Shown: positions 18,485-28,144, counted from the first letter of the stretch. The stretch is DNA of 64,000 nucleotides from Mycobacterium sp. IS-1264 (GCF_001954195.1 NZ_MBES01000010.1:62001-126000); one strand, 5' to 3'. The notes: generated by a model not told the origin, from the letters alone. A program made the numbers and translations.

Positions 18485-20575
<2,091 letters not shown>

Positions 20576-20606
20576 TTAGGGATGCCCAGGGTGAGGCAGC
20601 GGCAAT

Positions 20607-21011
20607 CTAGTGCTGAACTCCCAGCTGATTCAACAGCCTTTCCACCCGGCGCTTTATCTCGTCGCGGATCGGGCGTACGGCCTCAAGGGGTTGGCCCGCC
20701 GGGTCGGGAAGGGCCCATTCTTCGTAGCGGACTCCGGGCAGGATCGGGCAGGAGTCGCCGCATCCCATGGTGATTACCACGTCTACGGCTTCGAGCATGT
20801 CCAATGTCCACTGCTTCGGTCGTTCGGTGGCGATGTCGACGCCGCTTTCGGCCATGGCTGCGACGGCGGCGGGATTTACTTCTTCAGCGGGTTTTGAGCC
20901 GCCCGAGTAGACGTTGGCTTGGTCGCCCGCGAGGTGTTTGAAAAATCCCATCGCCATTTGTGATCGCCCCGCATTGTGGGTGCATAGGAACAGAACGGCC
21001 GGCGTTTTCAT
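20607..21011 (-). CDS. arsC: Arsenate reductase, low-molecular-weight phosphatase fold
   Basis: A 134-residue arsenate reductase. The P-loop CTHNAGRSQ has Cys10 and Arg16, two further cysteines lie at 84 and 88 (MGCGDSCPILPG), and the general acid is in LPDPAGQ. It reduces arsenate to arsenite for export. The Cys84/Cys88 pair could support a thioredoxin-type relay; actinobacterial relatives may instead use mycothiol, and sequence alone does not decide. Its ATG overlaps the stop of the ACR3 pump gene by four bases (ATGA at 21008-21011), so product levels should be linked. Confidence 0.93.
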   Translation of the reverse strand: MKTPAVLFLCTHNAGRSQMAMGFFKHLAGDQANVYSGGSKPAEEVNPAAVAAMAESGVDIATERPKQWTLDMLEAVDVVITMGCGDSCPILPGVRYEEWALPDPAGQPLEAVRPIRDEIKRRVERLLNQLGVQH

Positions 21012-22072
21012 GCGAATTGGCGTCGGATGGCCAGGGAGACGTAGACCAGGCCGACGAGCACGGGCACTTCGATGAGGGGTCCGACGACGCCGGCGAGTGC
21101 CTGCCCGGACGCCGCGCCATAGGTGGCGATGGCGACCGCGATGGCGAGTTCGAAGTTGTTGCTCGCGGCCGTGAATGCCACGGTGGTGGTGCGTTGGTAT
21201 CCGAGCCCGAGCACCCACCCGAGCACGTAGCCGCCCACCCACATGACCGCGAAGTAGACGAGCAGCGGCAGAGCGATGCGGGCGACGTCGAGCGGGCGGT
21301 GGGTGATCTGGTCACCTTGAAGCGCGAACAGGATGACGATGGTGAAGAGCAACCCGTACAGCGCCCACGGGCCGATCTTGGGCAGGAACGTCGCCTCGTA
21401 CCAGCGGCGTCCCTTGGCGTTCTCGCCGAGTCGTCGGGACAGGTAGCCCGCCAGCAGTGGGATGCCAAGGAAAATGAGCACCGACTTGGCGATCTGCCAC
21501 GGCGAGGTGCGGACGGTGGTCTGTTCCAGGCCGAGCAATCCGGGCAGGACCGACAGGTAGAACCAGCCCAGGACAGCAAACGTCGCGACTTGGAACAGCG
21601 AGTTGAGGGCCACCAGGACCGCTGCGGCCTCGCGGTCTCCACGGGCCAGGTCGTTCCAGATGATGACCATGGCTATGCAGCGTGCAAGACCGACGATGAT
21701 CAGGCCGGTGCGGTACTCGGGCAGGTCAGGCAGCATCAGCCAAGCCAGTGCGAACATGACCGCAGGACCGAGCACCCAGTTCAGCAGCAGCGAGCACACC
21801 AACAACTTGCGATCGCCGGTGACGCTACCGAGCCGGTCATAGCGAACCTTGGCCAGCACCGGATACATCATGACGAGCAAGCCGAACGCTATAGGCAGCG
21901 AAATACCGTCCAGCTGAACGTGATTCAGCGCGGTATCCAAGCCCGGGACGAGGCGACCCAGCAGCAGGCCGGCGGCCATCGCGGAGGCGATCCAAACGGG
22001 CAGGAGCCGGTCGAGAAGCGGAAGCTTCTCGACAACGGCCGGATGTGTGCCCTGCTGCCCCGTCAGGGTCAC
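21008..22072 (-). CDS. arsB: ACR3-type arsenite efflux pump
   Basis: A 354-residue integral membrane protein with about ten helices and ACR3 signatures: GLARCIAMVIIWNDLARGD (conserved Cys in the fourth helix) and FTAASNNFELAIAVAIATYG. ACR3 pumps expel arsenite. In M. tuberculosis Rv2643 is an ACR3-ArsC gene elsewhere on the chromosome; here pump and reductase are separate, overlapping genes. It starts with GTG, overlapping the cadI/arsI stop by four bases (GTGA). The operon order is cadI/arsI, pump, arsC. Confidence 0.93.
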   Translation of the reverse strand: MTLTGQQGTHPAVVEKLPLLDRLLPVWIASAMAAGLLLGRLVPGLDTALNHVQLDGISLPIAFGLLVMMYPVLAKVRYDRLGSVTGDRKLLVCSLLLNWVLGPAVMFALAWLMLPDLPEYRTGLIIVGLARCIAMVIIWNDLARGDREAAAVLVALNSLFQVATFAVLGWFYLSVLPGLLGLEQTTVRTSPWQIAKSVLIFLGIPLLAGYLSRRLGENAKGRRWYEATFLPKIGPWALYGLLFTIVILFALQGDQITHRPLDVARIALPLLVYFAVMWVGGYVLGWVLGLGYQRTTTVAFTAASNNFELAIAVAIATYGAASGQALAGVVGPLIEVPVLVGLVYVSLAIRRQFA

Positions 22073-22545
22073 GGAAGACGGCCTCCCGCTTCGGCGCTCT
22101 CGGCGTCGCTAGCTGGTGCGCTGCAGGCGCAGCCGCCGCCGTCGGCGTTCCGAGCGTCTTCTGGACTGCCGCCGAACGTCTCTGAGTCGGCCAACACGGT
22201 GTACACCTCCCACCTATGACCGCCAGGTCCGGAAACCCACACCTTGTCCTGCTTCGCGAAGCAACACGTCGTTCCGATTTCTTCTTCGGTGAACATCCCC
22301 TCATCGGTCAGGCGGGCGATCTCCGCGTGCACCGCGTCACTGGACTCGACTTCCACGCCCAGGTGATTGAGAGTCCCGCCCTGGCCACGGTTTTCGATGA
22401 GGACGAGCTTCAAGGGCGGATCGGCGACCGCAAAGTTGGCGTAGCCCGGTTTGACCTTCGCGGGCGGTGTGTTGAACAGCTTGGAGTAGAACGTGATCGC
22501 CTCGTCGAGGTCGTCGACGTTGAGAGCGAGCTGAGTGCGGGACAT
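22069..22545 (-). CDS. cadI: ArsI/CadI glyoxalase-fold dioxygenase
   Basis: A 158-residue vicinal-oxygen-chelate protein, close by recall to M. tuberculosis CadI (Rv2641). It begins MSRTQLALNVDDLDEAITFY. Gln5, His61 (TLNHLGVE) and Glu113 (HRWEVYTV) are the likely Fe(II) ligands, and the vicinal Cys94-Cys95 in GTTCCF is the organoarsenical-binding pair. ArsI cleaves the C-As bond of trivalent organoarsenicals. The tail has additional cysteines (GGGCACSAP) that could bind metal. First gene of the three-gene operon, with a strong AGGAAGGGG Shine-Dalgarno. Confidence 0.9.
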   Translation of the reverse strand: MSRTQLALNVDDLDEAITFYSKLFNTPPAKVKPGYANFAVADPPLKLVLIENRGQGGTLNHLGVEVESSDAVHAEIARLTDEGMFTEEEIGTTCCFAKQDKVWVSGPGGHRWEVYTVLADSETFGGSPEDARNADGGGCACSAPASDAESAEAGGRLP

Positions 22546-22593
22546 GATGGCCCCTTCCTACCTCTGTGACTTATGTCGAACTTACGGCAGCTC

Positions 22594-22622
22594 CGATATT
22601 GCCACCTTTTCGATATATGTCA
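22594..22622 (-). promoter_or_regulatory. Candidate promoter of the cadI-ACR3-arsC operon
   Basis: Reading the minus strand, TTGACA (22622-22617) is a perfect -35, followed after 17 nt by the weaker -10 AATATC (22599-22594). The short AT-rich divergent spacer (22546-22637) also contains repeated TATGTC and CGATAT elements that could form the ArsR operator, so one ArsR site may control both directions. Confidence 0.45.
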
Positions 22623-22637
22623 AGAAGGTGTGGCATT

Positions 22638-23006
22638 ATGGTTGGCATGCCGAAGACATTGCCCACCGTGGATGTATCCGCGCCGGTGTGTTGCTCGCCC
22701 GTCGCCGCCGGTCCCGTTGATGACAGCGCGGCCTTGGAGATTGCGTTGCGCCTCAAGGCGCTGGCCGATCCGGTGCGCGTCAAGCTCGTCTCTCTGTTGT
22801 TCAGCTCGGAGGCCGGCGAGGTGTGCAACTGCGATCTCGCCGCGGCGGTTGGCCTCGGCGAGTCAACCGTGAGTCACCATCTCTCGCAGTTACGGCGGGC
22901 AGGGTTGGTGGCGTCGGAACGGCGAGGCATGAACGTCTACCACCGGCCGCGGCGGGACGCCCTGGACGCCTTGCGAGCGGTGCTCGATCCAAACTGCTGC
23001 CGCTAA
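22638..23006 (+). CDS. arsR: ArsR-family As(III)-responsive repressor
   Basis: A 122-residue winged-helix repressor divergent from the ars operon. The DNA-recognition helix is in CNCDLAAAVGLGESTVSHHLSQLRRAGLV and the wing follows (ERRGMNVYHR). Cysteine pairs at 18/19 (APVCCSP) and 63/65 (EVCNCD) resemble the Corynebacterium glutamicum-type arsenite site (N-terminal Cys pair plus a Cys near the DNA-binding helix). A Cys-Cys-Arg C-terminus adds another pair. ATG at 22638 has an AAGG Shine-Dalgarno nine bases upstream; ATG at 22647 is an alternative and would place the first pair at residues 15/16. Confidence 0.88.
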   Translation: MVGMPKTLPTVDVSAPVCCSPVAAGPVDDSAALEIALRLKALADPVRVKLVSLLFSSEAGEVCNCDLAAAVGLGESTVSHHLSQLRRAGLVASERRGMNVYHRPRRDALDALRAVLDPNCCR

Positions 23007-23026
23007 CGCAGGTTGTGCGCCTCGGG

Positions 23027-23506
23027 TCAGCTCGGGGGCCGCGAGACGCATTGCGCCGAGTAAAGCTCCTCGCCCAGCTTCTCCATCAACTCCAGCTGCG
23101 TCTCCAGGTAGTCGATGTGTTTTTCCTCGTCCGCCACGATCTCCTCGAGGAGGTTGGCGCTGGTGCTGTCCTGCTTTTCGCGGCACATGATGATGCCGGG
23201 TTTGAGCCGGTCCATCACCTCGTATTCGATGGCCAAGTCGGCCTCGAACTGCTCGCGCAGCGTTTGGCCGATGCGTAGCGAGAAGAGGCGTTGATAGTTC
23301 GGCAAGCCGTCGAGCAGCAAAATGCGATCGGTGATCGCCTCGGCGTGGCGCATCTCGTCGAAGGACTCGGCGCGGGTGTGCTCGGCGAGCTCGGTGAAGC
23401 CCCAGTTGTCCTGCATCTTGGAATGCAGGAAGTATTGGTTGATTGCGGTGAGCTCGCTGGTCAACTGCTCGTTGAGCAGGCGCAAAACGTCCGGATCACC
23501 TTGCAC
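23027..23506 (-). CDS. bfrA: Bacterioferritin BfrA
   Basis: A 159-residue heme-containing bacterioferritin. Ferroxidase ligands Glu18, Glu51 and His54 and the heme-binding Met52 (FDEMRHAEAI) are visible, with the second Glu/His set in the C-terminal half (EEKHIDYLE). The 24-mer shell oxidises and stores iron. It starts with GTG behind AAGGAG, and the mRNA reads CUAAGG across this Shine-Dalgarno, exactly complementary to the loop of the MrsI-like sRNA at 57975-58081. Two IdeR boxes lie about 180-225 bp upstream. Expected control is activation by iron-loaded IdeR and repression by the sRNA in iron starvation. Confidence 0.95.
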   Translation of the reverse strand: MQGDPDVLRLLNEQLTSELTAINQYFLHSKMQDNWGFTELAEHTRAESFDEMRHAEAITDRILLLDGLPNYQRLFSLRIGQTLREQFEADLAIEYEVMDRLKPGIIMCREKQDSTSANLLEEIVADEEKHIDYLETQLELMEKLGEELYSAQCVSRPPS

Positions 23507-23620
23507 GATCGCTCCTTAGGGGTATGAAGGCCGTCATGTCTGGGCGCGGCCGGCGGGCTGGGCTGAAGCACACCGTTCCGGGCTTGTAGCAGCACTTTGC
23601 CACGCCGATTTCGAATCTTC

Positions 23621-23660
23621 CAGCAAGGTATGGCTGCGCTCAGCAAGGTATGGCTGGGCT
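23621..23660. repeat. 20-bp perfect-tandem duplication upstream of bfrA
   Basis: CAGCAAGGTATGGCTGCGCT (23621-23640) is followed directly by CAGCAAGGTATGGCTGGGCT (23641-23660), one mismatch. It lies between the bfrA start and the IdeR boxes, within the probable bfrA leader or promoter. Copy-number change here would alter spacing between the boxes and bfrA. Confidence 0.85.
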
Positions 23661-23687
23661 CAGAAGCATGACTTAGGTCACCTATCG

Positions 23688-23706
23688 TTAGGTTAGACTC
23701 GGCTAA
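23688..23706. promoter_or_regulatory. IdeR box 1 in the bfrA-bfd intergenic region
   Basis: TTAGGTTAGACTCGGCTAA matches 15 of 19 positions of the IdeR consensus TTAGGTTAGGCTAACCTAA, including the entire left half. It lies 72 bp from the bfd start and 182 bp from the bfrA start. A near-identical 20-bp copy follows at a 24-bp period. Confidence 0.72.
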
Positions 23707-23711
23707 CCTAG

Positions 23712-23730
23712 TTAGGTTAGACTCCACTAA
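23712..23730. promoter_or_regulatory. IdeR box 2, tandem copy
   Basis: TTAGGTTAGACTCCACTAA also matches 15 of 19 consensus positions. Together with box 1 it forms a near-perfect direct repeat with CTAG between, which also creates a perfect CTAACCTAG/TTAGGTTAG junction. Tandem iron boxes upstream of bfrA are known in M. tuberculosis, where IdeR activates iron storage genes. Confidence 0.7.
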
Positions 23731-23778
23731 CATGAGGCTGGTTCGCACGGCTTACGCGCGCACGCGGGGGATGCGCTG

Positions 23779-23964
23779 ATGTACGTATGCCTGTGTGTGG
23801 GGGCCACCAATCAGACGGTGTGCGACGCGGTTGCGCGGGGTGCCTGCACGTCGAAGGAGATTGCCGCCGCGTGCGGGGCCGGCGCCGACTGCGGGCGCTG
23901 CCGGCGCACGTTGCGCGCGATCATCGAATCCGCGCGCCAACTCGAACCCGCGCGCTCGCGATAA
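23779..23964 (+). CDS. bfd: Bacterioferritin-associated [2Fe-2S] ferredoxin
   Basis: A 61-residue Bfd. The four cluster ligands are spaced exactly as in the family: Cys4-x-Cys6 and Cys38-x2-Cys41, with extra cysteines at 15, 23 and 32. In bacteria with well-studied Bfd the protein docks on bacterioferritin and passes electrons to the heme, releasing stored iron as Fe2+. It is divergent from bfrA, and its ATG lies 49 bp from the nearest IdeR box, a position suited to repression under iron-rich conditions. The GGGGG Shine-Dalgarno precedes ATG at 23779. Confidence 0.88.
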   Translation: MYVCLCVGATNQTVCDAVARGACTSKEIAAACGAGADCGRCRRTLRAIIESARQLEPARSR

Positions 23965-23968
23965 CCGG

Positions 23969-24718
23969 TCAGCGTTTGTTGAAGTCCGCCAGAGCGGCGG
24001 CGTTGGCCTGGGCGCCCATCAACTCGGCGAAATGGGCGTTTTCCCGCGCGCTGGCCGCCGCGATCTCCGGACGGATCGGTTCGACCATCGTGTGCTTGAC
24101 GGCCATCAGGCTCGAAATCGGCCGTGCCGCAAGGATTTCGGCGTGCCGACGGGCCTCGGGCAACAATTCGTCCGGATCGCAGACCCGCCAGACCAGTCCC
24201 ATCCGCAGCGCCTCTTCGGCATCGACCCACTCCGAGGACATCAGCAACCAGGCGGCGTTCTGCCGGCCCACCAGCTGCGGCAGCAGATACGAGGAAGCGG
24301 CCTCGGGCGCGACGCCCAGGCTGGTGAACGGGCATTTCAGGCGCGCGGTCGAGGACATGAACGCCAGATCCGCGTAGCCGAGAATCGTGGCGCCGATCCC
24401 CACCCCGACGCCGTTCACCGCGCAGATCAGCGGCTTCGGAAACGCGCTGAGCGCGTCGATCAAGCCGATGAAGCCATGCTTTCCCGGCGTGAAACCGGGG
24501 TCGGTGATCCGCGCCTGCATCTCGGCGAGATCGGTACCGGCGCTGAAGCCGCGCCCCGCGCCGGTCAGTAGGACGACGGCGACCTCGGGATCGTCGGCGG
24601 CGGCCCACAGCGCCTCGGCTGTCGCGTCATAGAGGGCTTCGTTGAAGGCGTTCAGCGCGTCGGGCCGGTTGAGCGTAAGCGTGCGTACCCGCTTGTCGTC
24701 GTCGATCTGCAGCGTCAC
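23969..24718 (-). CDS. Enoyl-CoA hydratase/isomerase family protein
   Basis: A 249-residue crotonase-fold protein. It has RPDALNAFNEAL at the CoA-binding start, GRGFSAGTDLAEM and VNGVGVGIGATILGYADL (oxyanion hole), and FTSLGVAPEAASSYLLPQLVG with the Glu typical of the isomerase-like (PECI/ECH) side. The exact reaction, hydration or double-bond isomerisation, cannot be read. It starts GTG at 24718. It converges on bfd with a 4-bp gap, so the tiny spacer leaves no room for a shared terminator. Confidence 0.85.
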   Translation of the reverse strand: MTLQIDDDKRVRTLTLNRPDALNAFNEALYDATAEALWAAADDPEVAVVLLTGAGRGFSAGTDLAEMQARITDPGFTPGKHGFIGLIDALSAFPKPLICAVNGVGVGIGATILGYADLAFMSSTARLKCPFTSLGVAPEAASSYLLPQLVGRQNAAWLLMSSEWVDAEEALRMGLVWRVCDPDELLPEARRHAEILAARPISSLMAVKHTMVEPIRPEIAAASARENAHFAELMGAQANAAALADFNKR

Positions 24719-24743
24719 GGCTGCAGCCTAACGGTTGGTGAAT

Positions 24744-25187
24744 TCAGCCGTTGCTGTAGACGCGGGTCGGCGCGATCATGACCACGGCACGCCGCTCGGT
24801 GGCCATCACCCGGTCGTACTCGTCCCAGTCGTCGTGCGTGCCGCCCGCCGCCGTGAAGACGTCGCGGAGCAGGAGCCGCAATTGATCGGCGTCTTTCAGC
24901 CAGGGCTGCGCGTCGTCCGGGCCGGCCAGCTCGGCGCGGCCCTCGACGGTGGCCCACTGCCAACCGTTCTTGAACGTGACGGCGAGTTGCGGCCGCGCCC
25001 GCAGGTTGGCGAGCTTGACTTTGCCGTATGTGGTAAAGCCAAGGGACGGTTGGCCGGTGGCCGGATGCGGCAGCAGGCCGACGTTGACCAGCGAAGCCTG
25101 CACGCTCCCGTCGGCACGAACGGTGGATATCACCGCCAGACCGCTTTCCGCCGTCGCCAGCGCTACCGCGTCGTCGAGTGTCGTCAT
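24744..25187 (-). CDS. F420/flavin-dependent split beta-barrel oxidoreductase (Rv1875-like)
   Basis: A 147-residue protein of the pyridoxamine-5'-phosphate-oxidase-like, F420-binding family: VISTVRADGSVQASLVN, GFTTYGKVKLANLRARPQLAVTFKNGWQWATVEGRAEL and a C-terminal RVMATERRAVVMIAPTRVYSNG. Such enzymes reduce diverse quinones or bilin-like compounds with F420H2. Its ATG overlaps the stop of the upstream EthD-like gene by four bases (ATGA), so the two are coupled. Gene order matches Rv1875-Rv1874 by recall. Confidence 0.82.
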   Translation of the reverse strand: MTTLDDAVALATAESGLAVISTVRADGSVQASLVNVGLLPHPATGQPSLGFTTYGKVKLANLRARPQLAVTFKNGWQWATVEGRAELAGPDDAQPWLKDADQLRLLLRDVFTAAGGTHDDWDEYDRVMATERRAVVMIAPTRVYSNG

Positions 25188-25897
25188 CCGCTGTCCTCAC
25201 TTCCAAAGGGCGCCTTGAACACGTACCGGCTCGTGGGCACGGTGTCGATGTTCTCGTTGGCGCCAAATGCAGTTGTGCTGGCGACCATCCGGCTCACCCG
25301 GTCCTGCAGGTCTGCGTCATCTGCGGCACCGAAGAACGCCTTCAGGTCGATGATTGCCTCCGCGGGGAACAACTCTTCGACGATGCCCGAGATTCCCGGC
25401 GCGCCCTCGGTGAGCGTTCGTACCACCCAGTTCTGGGTGTAACCGAATGTCGACTGGGTTTCGATGGCGACCGAGGTGTGCTCGCGCTGCCAGCGCGTGA
25501 GCCAGGACTCCTGATCGAGGGCCGCGGGCCGGCGCAGCAGGGCGATGTTGGCCAAACCCGGTGTGCGAGTGCCGGATTCGACGGCCGGCGCGGCCAGCGG
25601 GACCGACTCCGTCACCAGGTACGCGCCCAGTAGTTCGCATTCCTTGGCGAGCAGGTCCAGCGCCGCCGCCGTCTGGTCGCCGTAGCACTGCTGGGTCCAC
25701 AGGCTGACCACCGCGGCGACCGGCGGGTCCAGGGTCGTCAACGTCATCAGCGAGTGGCGCACCGCGGCGTCCCGGACATTGACCGACAACCCGGGCAGGC
25801 CCAGCCCCAACAGCGCGTCGGCGACGGGGCCCCGTTGGCGGGCGCACCAATCGTCGTCGGCTTCGGTGCGCATCAGTACGGCGATTACCTTCTCCAT
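25184..25897 (-). CDS. EthD-like (dimeric alpha-beta barrel) protein (Rv1874-like)
   Basis: A 237-residue protein of two ferredoxin-like halves. The first opens MEKVIAVLMRTEADDDWCARQRGPVADALL; the second has ALLRRPAALDQESWLTRWQREHTSVAIETQSTFGYTQNWVVR, the EthD-like signature with a conserved His. Function is unknown; single-domain relatives assist P450 systems or bind small phenolics. It is translationally coupled to the downstream F420-binding oxidoreductase, which suggests a common substrate. Confidence 0.72.
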   Translation of the reverse strand: MEKVIAVLMRTEADDDWCARQRGPVADALLGLGLPGLSVNVRDAAVRHSLMTLTTLDPPVAAVVSLWTQQCYGDQTAAALDLLAKECELLGAYLVTESVPLAAPAVESGTRTPGLANIALLRRPAALDQESWLTRWQREHTSVAIETQSTFGYTQNWVVRTLTEGAPGISGIVEELFPAEAIIDLKAFFGAADDADLQDRVSRMVASTTAFGANENIDTVPTSRYVFKAPFGSEDSG

Positions 25898-25938
25898 GGG
25901 CTGAACCTACCGTCGGAGGCCCCGGGTCCACAGGGCCG

Positions 25939-26874
25939 CTATTTGATCAGCCGGACCTTGTGCTCAGCCTTGATCGACTCGCCGATGATCCCGGCGAGCC
26001 GCCGATAGGATTCGTCGCGACCGCTCGAGGAACGGAACACCAGGCCTATCCGTCGACCGGGGCGGGGAGTCGCAAACTGCGCGAGTCCGAGTTGGCTGCG
26101 CGCGGCCTCGACCGGCGCCGCGCTCTGCGGGATCAGCGTGACGCCCAATCCGCCCGTCACGCATTGCACGGCGGTGGCCAGCGACGCGGCCCGGGTATCG
26201 GCGAGGTCGGCCCGCACGCCCGCCTTCTGGCAGACGTCCAGGGCCTGATCGCGCAGGCAGTGACCCTCGTCCAGCAAGAGCAGCGGCAGCTCCGCCAGCG
26301 CGCCGGTGGGCACGCGCTGTTTGCCCGAAAGCGGATGCCCGGGCGGCACCGCGAGCAGGAAATCCTCGTCGTAGATCGCGATCTCGGTGACGCCGGCCGC
26401 ATCGGAGGGCAACGCGATCAGGGCGGCGTCCAACGCGCCGTCGCGCAGCGCCGCCAGGAGCCGCTCGGTCTGGTCTTCGATCACCCGCAGCGTGAGCGCG
26501 GGCAGGCGGCTCGCCAGCCCCGCCAACACCGACGGCAACACGTACGGCGCCACCGTCGGGATCAATCCCAACCGCATAGTGCCCTGCAGCGGGTCCGATG
26601 CCCCCGCGGCCGCGGCGCTGAAAGCCCCCATCGCCTCGACGACGGCCTGGGCGAACGGCAACAGCCGCATCCCCTCGGTCGTCACGCGCACCCGCCGCGT
26701 CGATCGCTCCACGAGACGGGTGTCGACGCCGGCTTCCAGCGCCGCCAAAGCCTGTGAGAGCGTCGACTGACTGACGCCGAGAGTGGTTGCCGCACTGCCG
26801 AAATGCTGCTTCTCGGCCACCGCGACGAAGGCACGTAGCCCGGCGAGGGTGGGCTGAAAACTCTTATCGGTCAT
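25939..26874 (-). CDS. oxyR: LysR-type peroxide sensor OxyR, intact
   Basis: A 311-residue OxyR. The N-terminal HTH is [35 protein letters not shown], and the redox cysteines are Cys206 and Cys215 in [12 protein letters not shown], matching the peroxide-sensing pair of E. coli OxyR. It is complete, in contrast to the well-known oxyR pseudogene of M. tuberculosis. ATG at 26874 is preferred over an ATG nine codons upstream. It is transcribed divergently from ahpC and should activate it on peroxide stress. Confidence 0.93.
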   Translation of the reverse strand: MTDKSFQPTLAGLRAFVAVAEKQHFGSAATTLGVSQSTLSQALAALEAGVDTRLVERSTRRVRVTTEGMRLLPFAQAVVEAMGAFSAAAAGASDPLQGTMRLGLIPTVAPYVLPSVLAGLASRLPALTLRVIEDQTERLLAALRDGALDAALIALPSDAAGVTEIAIYDEDFLLAVPPGHPLSGKQRVPTGALAELPLLLLDEGHCLRDQALDVCQKAGVRADLADTRAASLATAVQCVTGGLGVTLIPQSAAPVEAARSQLGLAQFATPRPGRRIGLVFRSSSGRDESYRRLAGIIGESIKAEHKVRLIK

Positions 26875-26944
26875 ACCTATTAGTGTAGTGGGATATATCA
26901 CCTTTACTTTAGACCGAGCTCACGGCAACATTGGGAAAGACAAC

Positions 26945-26956
26945 TAATCTTGATTA
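26945..26956. promoter_or_regulatory. Palindrome upstream of ahpC
   Basis: TAATCTTGATTA is an inverted repeat (TAATC/GATTA, 2-nt centre) ending 20 bp before the ahpC ATG. It could include the -10 element (TAATCT) or a regulator site. A second dyad GTGGGATATATCAC lies at about 26889-26902 in the same 102-bp oxyR-ahpC spacer and is the better candidate for OxyR by position. Neither was matched to a proven consensus. Confidence 0.35.
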
Positions 26957-26976
26957 AGTCCAGATAAGGAGCGGAC

Positions 26977-27564
26977 ATGGCATTGCTGACGATTGGCGAC
27001 CAATTCCCCGCCTACCAGCTCACCGCGCTGATCGGCGGCGACCTGTCGAAGGTCGACGCCCAGCAACCCGGCGACTACTTCACCACGATCACCAATGAGG
27101 ACCACCCCGGCAAGTGGCGTGTGGTGTTCTTCTGGCCGAAGGACTTCACCTTCGTGTGCCCGACAGAGATCGCGGCGTTCGGCAAGCTGAACGACGAGTT
27201 CTCCGACCGCGACGCACAAATCCTGGGTGTCTCGATCGACAGCGAATTCGTGCACTTCCAGTGGCGCGCGCAGCACGAAGACCTCAAGCGGCTGCCGTTC
27301 CCGATGCTGTCCGACATCAAGCGGGAACTCGTCCAAGCCACCGGGGTGCTCAACGCCGACGGCGTCGCCGACCGGGTGACCTTCCTCGTCGATCCCAACA
27401 ACGAGATCCAATTCGTGTCGGCGACTGCGGGATCCGTGGGGCGTAACGTGGACGAGGTGTTGCGCGTGCTGGACGCCCTGCAGTCCGACGAGCTGTGTGC
27501 GTGCAACTGGCGCAAGGGCGACCCGACGCTGGACGCCGGCGAGTTGCTCAAGGCCTCTGCCTGA
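26977..27564 (+). CDS. ahpC: Alkyl hydroperoxide reductase C
   Basis: A 195-residue peroxiredoxin. The peroxidatic Cys61 is in FTFVCPTEI and resolving cysteines Cys174/Cys176 are in ELCACNW. The third Cys is the mycobacterial trait that allows AhpD to act as reductant. It removes organic peroxides, H2O2 and peroxynitrite. An AAGGAG Shine-Dalgarno precedes the ATG. Divergent from oxyR and followed by ahpD. Confidence 0.97.
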   Translation: MALLTIGDQFPAYQLTALIGGDLSKVDAQQPGDYFTTITNEDHPGKWRVVFFWPKDFTFVCPTEIAAFGKLNDEFSDRDAQILGVSIDSEFVHFQWRAQHEDLKRLPFPMLSDIKRELVQATGVLNADGVADRVTFLVDPNNEIQFVSATAGSVGRNVDEVLRVLDALQSDELCACNWRKGDPTLDAGELLKASA

Positions 27565-27597
27565 TCACCGGCCCTGACCACGATTGGAAGACGCGAC

Positions 27598-28134
27598 ATG
27601 ACCGTAGAGACGCTCAAGGCTGCCCTGCCCGAGTACGCCAAGGATCTCAAGCTCAACCTGGGCTCGATCACCCGCAGCACCGTCCTGGACTCCGAGCAGC
27701 TGTGGGGCACCTTGTTGGCCAGCGCCGTGGCCACCCGAAACACCCAGGTACTCAACGAGATCGGCACGGATGCCGCGGAGAACCTGTCCGCAGAGGCATA
27801 CCAGGCCGCGCTGGCCGCCGCGTCCATCATGGGCATGAACAATGTCTTCTACCGTGGCCGCGGCTTCCTCGAAGGCGCCTACGACGATCTGCGGCCCGGA
27901 CTGCGCATGAATGTGATCGGCAATCCGGGTGTGGACAAGGCGAATTTCGAACTCTGGTGCTTCGCGGTGTCGTCGATCAACGGTTGCTCACACTGTATGG
28001 TCGCCCACGAACACGCGCTGCGCGAGGCGGGGATCAGCCGCGAGGCCATCCTGGAAGCGTTGAAGGCCGCTGCGATCATTGCCGGTGTGGCACAGGCGAT
28101 TACCGCCTCGCAGACACTGGCGGCGGTCGGCTGA
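27598..28134 (+). CDS. ahpD: Alkyl hydroperoxide reductase AhpD
   Basis: A 178-residue CMD-fold thiol reductase. The catalytic motif is Cys130-x2-Cys133 with His137 ([12 protein letters not shown]), and Glu118 lies in the proton-relay region. AhpD links AhpC to lipoamide/SucB and dihydrolipoamide dehydrogenase, recycling oxidised AhpC. It starts 33 bp after ahpC and forms an operon with it. The following GH13 gene starts 10 bp later and may be read through. Confidence 0.96.
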   Translation: MTVETLKAALPEYAKDLKLNLGSITRSTVLDSEQLWGTLLASAVATRNTQVLNEIGTDAAENLSAEAYQAALAAASIMGMNNVFYRGRGFLEGAYDDLRPGLRMNVIGNPGVDKANFELWCFAVSSINGCSHCMVAHEHALREAGISREAILEALKAAAIIAGVAQAITASQTLAAVG

Positions 28135-28144
28135 TCGCCGCGAC

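Noticed and set aside
20600..23010. Arsenic island as part of an integrative element
   Set aside because: No integrase, transposase, tRNA gene or flanking direct repeats were found around it.
23673..23685. Third iron-box-like element TTAGGTCACCTAT
   Set aside because: The arms TAGGT/ACCTA are spaced by one base, unlike the IdeR arrangement; overall match is too poor to call.
23461..23748. 95-codon minus-strand frame across the bfrA upstream region
   Set aside because: It overlaps the bfrA start out of frame and runs through the tandem repeat and IdeR boxes; better explained as regulatory DNA.
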